Assembly (NCBI GenBank): GCA_026988195.1
Contig: JALSLS010000355.1
Coordinates: 1 to 10,805 of the forward strand
Reading direction: 5' to 3'
Source: Methylomonas sp.
Lineage (GTDB): Bacteria > Pseudomonadota > Gammaproteobacteria > Methylococcales > Methylomonadaceae
Length of the DNA: 10,805 nt
In this document: positions 6,061-10,805 of the stretch, one piece after another
Position numbering within the stretch: the first letter of the stretch is position 1
How the letters are laid out: every line of letters begins with the position of its first letter
Made by a program: the position numbers and the translations under genes
The notes under the pieces: generated by a model
What the model was told of the DNA's origin: nothing
Database searches by the model: none
The model's input: only the letters and a program-made list of their open reading frames with translations

Positions 6061-6148
6061 CTGCCATTACGTTAAGCGCATCATTCCGAAAGATGCGCTT
6101 CGTACCTCAGCACATCCTATGCAAATCGCTGCGTTAACTTAATGGCAG
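6061..6148. repeat. Nested inverted repeat between murJ and bamD (REP/MITE-like)
   Basis: CTGCCATTACGTTAA at 6061-6075 is matched, with one mismatch, by the reverse complement of 6134-6148. Inside it, AAGCGCATC (6074-6082) pairs with GATGCGCTT (6092-6100) to form a 9-bp-stem hairpin. Just to the left, GGTCTCT occurs twice in tandem (6048-6062). There is no T-run, so it is not a classical terminator, though the structure might end the convergent murJ and bamD transcripts. Its shape suggests a dispersed palindromic repeat; copies elsewhere in the genome cannot be checked here. Confidence 0.55.
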
Positions 6149-6178
6149 TGGGTGGAAAAATGCCAATATCCATCTCCC

Positions 6179-7000
6179 TTATTGGTCGAAACCAAAAAAA
6201 CTCCAAACTCGATGAATAAATGTTGTTTCTTTGAATTCTGTCTCGGGTAAGCCATCAGCATAATTTTGTTGGTATACCCGTTTTGCATCAGCCGCTAAAA
6301 CGTGTAGCCCCATTTTTGTATAAGCTTGTTCCATTACTCGTAAAGCATGAGGTACCGCGGGCGTTCTTTGAAACTCTTTTATAACATAACTGCCCCGATT
6401 TGCTGCAGCAATGTAAGCTTTACGCTTTAAGTAAAAACGCGCGACATGGACTTCATACATGGCTAGGTTGTTTCTAAGAGCTATCATGCGTTGTTTGGCG
6501 TCAGGTGTATATTTACTATTTGGAAAACGACGTGTTAATAGCTCAAAATTAGCATAAGCCTCTTTTACATTAGTCGGGTTACGTTGTGATGAATCTGTTG
6601 GTAAAAAGCGCTCAAGAAAACCGATGCTTCGGTTAAAGTTAATTAGCCCTTTTAGATAATAGGCATAATCAACATTAGGATGTCTTGGGTGGATTTTAAT
6701 AAACCTATCTGCTGAAGCAATAGCCGTCTCTGGATCATCATTTTTATAATAAGCAAAAGCAATATTTAATTGGGTTTGAGCTGCATAATCACCAAAAGGG
6801 TATCTTGCTTCTAGCGTTTCATATAGTTTTATTGCTTTTTGATAATTTTCAGCATCCATTGCCGCCTTTGCTTTCTGGTGGAGGCCTTTTGCATCTAAGT
6901 TGGCAAACTCATCAGGTTTTGAGTTGTTTAGGGTTTCACAGCCTTGCAATGAAACGGTTAAACTTAAAAAAATTAAAAAATTTAATAAAAATGATCGCAT
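6179..7000 (-). CDS. bamD: Outer membrane protein assembly factor BamD (lipoprotein)
   Basis: The 273-residue precursor begins with a lipoprotein signal peptide ending in the lipobox LQGC, with Cys21 as the lipidated residue and Glu22 at +2, which allows outer-membrane sorting. The mature part is a series of TPR helices: QKAKAAMDAENYQKAIKLYETLEARYPFG (42-70), AQTQLNIAFAYYKNDDPETAIASADRFI (75-102) and HPNVDYAYYLKGL (107-119) are typical BamD segments. BamD is an essential partner of BamA in inserting beta-barrel proteins from the periplasmic side. The C-terminus is somewhat longer than in E. coli (245 residues). The ATG at 7000 gives a proper signal peptide; no clear Shine-Dalgarno is visible. 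It diverges from rluD, as in E. coli. Confidence 0.96.
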   Translation of the reverse strand: MRSFLLNFLIFLSLTVSLQGCETLNNSKPDEFANLDAKGLHQKAKAAMDAENYQKAIKLYETLEARYPFGDYAAQTQLNIAFAYYKNDDPETAIASADRFIKIHPRHPNVDYAYYLKGLINFNRSIGFLERFLPTDSSQRNPTNVKEAYANFELLTRRFPNSKYTPDAKQRMIALRNNLAMYEVHVARFYLKRKAYIAAANRGSYVIKEFQRTPAVPHALRVMEQAYTKMGLHVLAADAKRVYQQNYADGLPETEFKETTFIHRVWSFFGFDQ

Positions 7001-7107
7001 ATAGTTAGCTACACGTTGTAAGATTGAGGGTTTTCTCGTTCAAATGTTAAAACAAGCTGTGCTTATTTTTCAATAGAACGCGAGTATAACTTAAATTTAA
7101 CGGCAAT
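7001..7107. promoter_or_regulatory. Divergent bamD/rluD promoter region
   Basis: These 107 bases must drive both genes. For rluD, TATAAC at 7085-7090 is a plausible -10 with a poor -35 (CTTATT at 7062-7067). For bamD, TTGAAC (minus strand, 7043-7038) with a 17-base spacer to TACAAC (7020-7015) is a weak candidate that would leave a very short leader. Both are tentative. Confidence 0.35.
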
Positions 7108-8052
7108 ATGGCTATATTAACAGCAAAAATACCCGACGAAATGGCTGGCATGCGCCTTGATCAATGCTTAGCTGAAATGTTTCCCGACTACTCTAGAAGT
7201 AAATTACAGATTTGGATTAAAGCAGGGCGCGTTACTGTAAATCAACTATCCCTTAAAGCAAAAGATAAGGTTGATGGTGGCGAGGACATACAGCTTGATG
7301 CTGAAGCAGAGGAAGTTTTAGTATATGAAGCTGAAGATATTCCATTAGAGATTGTGTTTGAAGATGAGACTTTGCTTATTGTTAATAAACCTGCCGGTCT
7401 TGTGGTTCATCCAGCGGTTGGAAATTGGCAAGGTACCTTAGTGAATGCACTGCTAAATCATCAGCCTGCTTTAAAAACTTTACCACGGGCGGGTATTGTT
7501 CACCGGCTAGATAAAGATACCAGTGGGCTATTAATGGTCGCTAAAACCTTAAAAGCGCACAATAGTTTATCAACACAATTACAGGAAAGAACCATCACAC
7601 GAGAATATTTAGCTTTAGTGAGAGGCTGGATGACCGCAGGGGGGACTGTTGATGAGCCTTTGGGGCGGCACCCTGCTGATCGTATAAAGCATACAGTCAG
7701 AGATGATGGGAAGCATGCAGTAACGCATTACCGTTTGGAGCAGCGATTAAAGAAAAATACCTTGATCAGGGTTAAATTAGAAACAGGAAGAACACATCAG
7801 ATCAGGGTTCATATGGCTTATGTCGGATATCCTTTGGTTGGTGACCCTGTTTATGGGGGGCGATTTCAAATGCCCGCTAATTGCAGTGAAGAGCTTGAAG
7901 AGGTGTTAAGGAATTTTAAGCGCCAAGCACTGCATGCTACAAAATTAGGCTTGCAACATCCAGAAACAGATGAATATTGCGAATGGGAATTAGAGATGCC
8001 AGAAGATATGGTTAAGCTGATTCATGCTATTGAGAAAAATGACCTGGATTGA
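7108..8052 (+). CDS. rluD: 23S rRNA pseudouridine synthase RluD
   Basis: The 314-residue protein has an N-terminal S4 RNA-binding domain (MRLDQCLAEMFPDYSRSKLQIWIKAGRVTVN, 15-45) and an RluA-family catalytic domain. The catalytic motif is GIVHRLDKDTSGLL (129-142) with Asp135 as the nucleophile. Other family landmarks are VNKPAGLVVHPA (92-103) and ETGRTHQIRVHMAYVGYPLVGDPVYGG. RluD modifies uridines in helix 69 of 23S rRNA (1911, 1915 and 1917 in E. coli). Length is close to that of the E. coli enzyme. The choice over RluC or RluA rests on the context: divergent bamD and downstream pgeF as in E. coli. Its last codons overlap the pgeF start. Confidence 0.96.
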   Translation: MAILTAKIPDEMAGMRLDQCLAEMFPDYSRSKLQIWIKAGRVTVNQLSLKAKDKVDGGEDIQLDAEAEEVLVYEAEDIPLEIVFEDETLLIVNKPAGLVVHPAVGNWQGTLVNALLNHQPALKTLPRAGIVHRLDKDTSGLLMVAKTLKAHNSLSTQLQERTITREYLALVRGWMTAGGTVDEPLGRHPADRIKHTVRDDGKHAVTHYRLEQRLKKNTLIRVKLETGRTHQIRVHMAYVGYPLVGDPVYGGRFQMPANCSEELEEVLRNFKRQALHATKLGLQHPETDEYCEWELEMPEDMVKLIHAIEKNDLD

Positions 8053-8761
8053 ACCTGACTGGCCTGTTAAAGCCAATATACATGCTGCAGTTACTTTGCG
8101 AGCCGGTGGTTTCAGTCAGCATCCATTTCACAGTCTTAACCCAGCCTTGCATGTTAACGATGATGCTGAGCTTGTAGAGATAAATCGTAAAAAGATAGTG
8201 AAAATGCTTAAACTGCCCTCAAATCCGGTTTGGCTACAGCAAACACATAGTAACCGCGCTATTAAAATAGATAAAAGTGCTGTACTAGCACAAGCTGATG
8301 CAAGTTATACCGACCAAGCGAGGGTGGTAAGCGTGGTAATGACAGCTGATTGCCTTCCTATTTTATTAGCAAGTTATGATGGCTCTGAGATAGCGGCTAT
8401 TCATGCAGGCTGGCGGGGGTTATTGGCAGGTATTATTGGCAATACAATTGCTCTATTTAAAGCTGATAAGGTGATGGCTTGGCTAGGCCCCGCTATTGGC
8501 CCAGATTGTTTTGAAGTCGGAGGTGAGGTTAAATCATCTTTTGTGACCAAATTAAACAAGTTTGGTAGCGCATTTAAACAAATAAGCGAAGATAAATATT
8601 TAGCCGATATTTATCAGCTAGCCACTATTGAACTGGCTATGCTAGGCATAACCCAAGTTTATGGGGGCGGTTTTTGTACCGTCACAGATAAACAGCGGTT
8701 TTATTCATATCGTCGCGATGGCGAAACAGGCCGAATGGCCTCACTCATTTGGAGAGATTGA
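8039..8761 (+). CDS. pgeF: Peptidoglycan editing factor PgeF (YfiH/DUF152 family)
   Basis: The 240-residue protein matches E. coli YfiH/PgeF. The metal-site residues are visible: His70 in QQTHSN, Cys105 in MTADCLPI and His122 in HAGWRGL. Further signatures are WLGPAIGPDCFEVGGEV, YLADIYQLA and FYSYRRDGETGRMASLIW at the C-terminus. PgeF helps keep the cell-wall precursor pool correct by removing wrongly incorporated serine from UDP-MurNAc; relatives have laccase-like or purine-nucleoside activities. I chose the ATG at 8039 because MTWIEPDWP aligns with the N-terminus of E. coli YfiH. An in-frame ATG at 8024 would add five residues. With the chosen start it overlaps rluD by 14 bases, implying translational coupling. 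Confidence 0.94.
   Translation: MTWIEPDWPVKANIHAAVTLRAGGFSQHPFHSLNPALHVNDDAELVEINRKKIVKMLKLPSNPVWLQQTHSNRAIKIDKSAVLAQADASYTDQARVVSVVMTADCLPILLASYDGSEIAAIHAGWRGLLAGIIGNTIALFKADKVMAWLGPAIGPDCFEVGGEVKSSFVTKLNKFGSAFKQISEDKYLADIYQLATIELAMLGITQVYGGGFCTVTDKQRFYSYRRDGETGRMASLIWRD
8751..8756 (+). promoter_or_regulatory. Ribosome binding site that decides the ZIP transporter start
   Basis: GGAGAG at 8751-8756, inside the last codons of pgeF, is the best Shine-Dalgarno in this cluster. Three in-frame TTG codons follow or flank it (8749, 8758, 8764). Only the TTG at 8764 has a normal spacing (7 bases), so it is preferred. Confidence 0.6.
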
Positions 8762-8763
8762 CC

Positions 8764-9621
8764 TTGGAATTATTGATATTAATTATCATATTTACTGCAA
8801 TAGGCGGCGTATTAAGTGTTTTAGCTGCAGGTGTTTTTTTATTGTTGCCTGACAATCTTCAGACAAAAGTATTACCCCATGGAATTAGTTTTGCTATTGG
8901 TGCTTTGTTAGCGGTTGCTTTCTGGGGGTTAATTCCTCATGCCTTTGAAGAAGTTCATCATAGTCAGTTTCAAATGTTATCGGGAACCATTCTTGCAGGA
9001 ATTCTTGGTTTCTTTGTGTTAGAAAAGTTATTGATTTGGCGTCATTGTCACTCTGGATCTTGTGAGGCACATAGTGAAGATTTGCATGATAATGCGGGTG
9101 GTTCTCATAACCATGGACATAAATCAGCAGGAACCATTATTATTATTGGTGACAGTATTCATAACTTTGTTGATGGAGTATTAATTGCGGCAGCATTTTT
9201 AACTGATGTAAAGTTAGGGATAGTCACAAGTCTAGCGGTTGCCGCGCATGAGATCCCTCAGGAAGTGGGCGATTTTGCTATCTTGTTACAAAGTGGGTAC
9301 AGCAAATCAAAAGCCTTATTTTATAATGTGCTGGCAAGTTGCACTACGGTTATTGGCGGGGTCTTAGCTTATTATAGTTTGGAGGACTTACATGATGTTT
9401 TGCCCTTCTTTTTAGCCTTAGCGTCATCAAGTTTTATTTATATAGCGGTTGCCGATTTAATTCCATCGCTGCATAAAAAAACAGATATGAAAACATCTTT
9501 ACAGCAGATTGCATTGATCACAGCAGGGGTTTTGGTTATCAGTTCATTACATGGCATAGCCCATGATATTGAAATAGAAGGAGTGGATACTCATTCTGAG
9601 CAATTGTCTACTCAGCACTAA
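8764..9621 (+). CDS. ZIP-family divalent metal (zinc/iron) transporter
   Basis: The protein has 285 residues from the TTG at 8764 (290 if the TTG at 8749 is used) and is an inner-membrane protein with about eight hydrophobic segments. The ZIP signature is in helix 4, HNFVDG (133-138), and helix 5, HEIPQE (162-167), whose His, Asn, Asp and Glu side chains form the transport metal site. Between helices 3 and 4 lies a cytosolic His/Cys-rich loop (HCHSGSCEAHSEDLH and HNHGH, about 94-119), as in many ZIP proteins. Uptake of Zn2+ or a related metal is likely; the exact metal cannot be told. It starts two bases after the pgeF stop, so it is co-transcribed with rluD-pgeF. In E. coli clpB lies at this position. 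Its 3' end overlaps the convergent DUF3047 gene by 14 bases. Confidence 0.93.
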   Translation: MELLILIIIFTAIGGVLSVLAAGVFLLLPDNLQTKVLPHGISFAIGALLAVAFWGLIPHAFEEVHHSQFQMLSGTILAGILGFFVLEKLLIWRHCHSGSCEAHSEDLHDNAGGSHNHGHKSAGTIIIIGDSIHNFVDGVLIAAAFLTDVKLGIVTSLAVAAHEIPQEVGDFAILLQSGYSKSKALFYNVLASCTTVIGGVLAYYSLEDLHDVLPFFLALASSSFIYIAVADLIPSLHKKTDMKTSLQQIALITAGVLVISSLHGIAHDIEIEGVDTHSEQLSTQH

Positions 9622-10258
9622 AATAAATGTCACCGTAATAAGCCACTGTATTGCGCTTGGAATTATCGGTATCAGTCATCAGTGCAACAGCATCAATATA
9701 ACGGATATCGCTACCAAATAGATTTTTTAAATCATTTAGGATATTGCGTTTTTCTGGGTACCAAGTATGTGTTGCGTCAGTATTAGAACGTACTGCAACC
9801 ATCATAGCGTTTTTGCCAACAAAAGCATTTGGCCAAACGGTACCTTTGGCTGTGTTTCCAGCCCATACATAGTTTATGGCTTTGCTGTTCCAAAAAAACC
9901 AGCCACCACTGACGACAATATAAATTCTAGCGCTAAAATCATCCCCTGATTTACTTTGTTCGTTTAAGCCTTTTAAGGGGGTATCAATACGCCAACGCCA
10001 GTTTAAGAAAGGTGTTTTATGTAAATCAATACGCTGTTCTTTATATAAGCCAGATGCGCTGGAATCGCTTTCAGCGCGTAAAGCTAGGCTGTTATCAATA
10101 GGGACGATTTTATAACGTGTAGTGCCAGAAAATAACTTGCTTTTCCATTCTGTTAAGTCGCCTGATGAAAAGGTAGCGATAGGAAGCTCAAGTTTATCTT
10201 GTGCATAGGCGGTATTAATTGAAAAGATTAATAGCAGGATAAGTGACAGATATTTCAT
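9608..10258 (-). CDS. DUF3047 family secreted protein
   Basis: The 216-residue protein begins with a Sec signal peptide (MKYLSLILLLIFSINTAYA, probable cleavage after Ala19). The mature part is beta-rich and resembles DUF3047 proteins, with LNWRWRID (85-92), DDFSARIYIVVSGG (106-119), INYVWAG (128-134) and a C-terminal VALMTDTDNS (191-200) followed by AYYGDIYF. It is probably periplasmic and may fold as a jelly-roll-like sandwich; no function is known to me and no catalytic set is evident. The ATG at 10258 gives a complete signal peptide. A TATTAT at 10296-10291 (minus strand) is a possible -10. It converges on and overlaps the ZIP gene end by 14 bases, with no terminator between. Confidence 0.85.
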   Translation of the reverse strand: MKYLSLILLLIFSINTAYAQDKLELPIATFSSGDLTEWKSKLFSGTTRYKIVPIDNSLALRAESDSSASGLYKEQRIDLHKTPFLNWRWRIDTPLKGLNEQSKSGDDFSARIYIVVSGGWFFWNSKAINYVWAGNTAKGTVWPNAFVGKNAMMVAVRSNTDATHTWYPEKRNILNDLKNLFGSDIRYIDAVALMTDTDNSKRNTVAYYGDIYFSAE

Positions 10259-10352
10259 ATTGAAGTGTTTTGGCTAGGTTTCGGAGTAAAATAATAGCAT
10301 TTTTTGAAATAGTTCTGACTTCAGGTCTTTTAGGATGCTCTCTCTACACACC

Positions 10353-10475
10353 ATTTTAAAGTAACCGTTCACTTCCCCCTTTGAAAAAGGGGGATTGAGG
10401 GGGATTTGTCTAATAAAACCAAACCTCCCTCAATCTCTCTTTTCCAAAGAGAGGGACTGAACGATTACATTTTAA
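10353..10475. repeat. MITE-like palindromic element with possible 7-base target duplication
   Basis: The two halves, about 10361-10410 and 10417-10468, are near-complete inverted copies of each other. The outer ends are GTAACCGTTCA (10361-10371) against TGAACGATTAC (10458-10468), one mismatch. Each half has its own hairpin: CCCCCTTT with AAAGGGGG (10375-10393), and CTCTCTTT with AAAGAGAG (10435-10453). Between them GATTGAGGG faces CCCTCAATC. The motif ATTTTAA occurs on both sides (10353-10359 and 10469-10475), as expected of a target-site duplication, though in AT-rich DNA it could be chance. Similar C/G-run palindromes are common intergenic repeats in many gammaproteobacteria. No coding capacity. 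Confidence 0.7.
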
Positions 10476-10644
10476 GTTATCGATAATGAATTTCGGCTCT
10501 ATATAGCTGCCCTATTGGTATTTTGTTTGGCGGAGTTGTACCTTTATGAAGCAGAAATATAATAATAGGACGTTGTTATGATGGTTGTAAGGTGCTGATT
10601 ATAAATATAAAGTTTTATTTTTATAAAAAAAAATTAAATAAAGC

Positions 10645-10673
10645 TAGAAATTTTAATTAAGCCCCCCTATAAT
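10645..10673 (+). promoter_or_regulatory. Promoter of tRNA-Leu
   Basis: A perfect TATAAT at 10668-10673 is preceded by 17 bases and a -35-like TAGAAA at 10645-10650. Transcription would begin near 10680, about 20 bases before the tRNA. The run of six C in the spacer is unusual next to the AT-rich surroundings. Confidence 0.7.
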
Positions 10674-10700
10674 AGCGAGCTCTGCTAGTACATCAGCAAT

Positions 10701-10787
10701 GCCTCGGTGGCGAAACTGGTAGACGCACGGGACTTAAAATCCCGCGGTGGCAACACCGTGCCGGTTCGATTCCGGCCCGAGGCACCA
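10701..10787 (+). tRNA. tRNA-Leu (anticodon UAA)
   Basis: The acceptor arms GCCTCGG (10701-10707) and CCGAGGC (10777-10783) pair fully, followed by discriminator A (10784) and an encoded CCA (10785-10787). The anticodon stem CGGGA/TCCCG encloses the loop CTTAAAA with anticodon TAA, reading UUA and UUG leucine codons. A long variable arm (GGTGG...CACC), typical of class II tRNAs such as Leu, and the T-loop GGTTCGATTCC are present. The length is 87 bases with CCA. Confidence 0.98.
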
Positions 10788-10805
10788 TATTAGAAAGGCT
10801 TGTAA

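Larger units (their letters stand above)
10259..10700. other. Intergenic region before the tRNA gene
   Basis: This stretch holds the upstream region of the DUF3047 gene, the palindromic element at 10353-10475, an AT-rich segment without a recognisable gene (about 10476-10640), and the tRNA promoter. Short open frames here, for example from the ATG near 10546, are about ten codons long and have no support. Confidence 0.5.

Noticed and set aside
6805..7008. Rightward open frame opposite the bamD signal-peptide region
   Set aside because: It is antisense to a clear BamD coding sequence and arises from its codon pattern.
8661..8852. Rightward open frame across the pgeF-ZIP junction
   Set aside because: It lies in another frame over two well-supported genes and has no family features.
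9767..9949. Rightward open frame inside the DUF3047 gene
   Set aside because: It is antisense to a gene with a signal peptide and conserved blocks.
10370..10460. Hairpins with C/G runs read as a CRISPR array or a terminator pair
   Set aside because: There are only two inverted, not directly repeated, units without spacers of constant length, and neither hairpin is followed by a T-run.

Overview
The window looks like a gammaproteobacterial chromosome segment of moderate to low G+C. The evidence is gene order: rpsT divergent from murJ, and bamD divergent from rluD-pgeF, the latter arrangement being the same as in Escherichia coli. Product sequences (BamD lipoprotein, MurJ, PgeF) fit this too. 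A Methylococcales-type methanotroph is a reasonable guess from the general feel of the proteins and of the intergenic repeats, but the sequence does not prove it.

Left part (1-2750). The 5' end of a leftward RRM-type RNA-binding protein gene enters at the left edge. After a gene-poor AT-rich spacer comes the accessory part of the window, a leftward three-gene operon reading from 2747 down to 400. It encodes a small all-helical MazG-like protein, a dCTP-deaminase/dUTPase-fold protein with a C-terminal membrane helix, and a protein of the family named after the 5-hmdU DNA kinase helical domain (also called alpha-glutamyl/putrescinyl thymine pyrophosphorylase-like). All three families belong to nucleotide or modified-base metabolism. 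Tight packing, a 17-base overlap and AT-rich composition suggest one co-transferred system, most likely a nucleotide-directed phage-defence or DNA-modification-related module. This is the best candidate for an undescribed system here.

Middle part (2750-6180). A 386-base divergent spacer with several dyad symmetries leads to a rightward SAM-dependent methyltransferase of the RlmI/COG1092 type. A strong bidirectional terminator separates it from rpsT (leftward). rpsT has a textbook sigma70 promoter with a GC-rich discriminator and diverges from murJ, the lipid II flippase.

Right part (6180-10805). A nested inverted repeat lies between the convergent murJ and bamD genes. bamD (outer-membrane protein assembly) diverges from rluD (23S rRNA pseudouridine synthase), pgeF (peptidoglycan editing factor) and a ZIP-family metal transporter, which overlap or nearly abut and look like one transcription unit. 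A secreted DUF3047 protein gene converges on the transporter gene and overlaps its 3' end. A roughly 107-base palindromic, MITE-like element with a possible 7-base target duplication follows. The window ends with a tRNA-Leu(UAA) gene with its own promoter and an encoded CCA.
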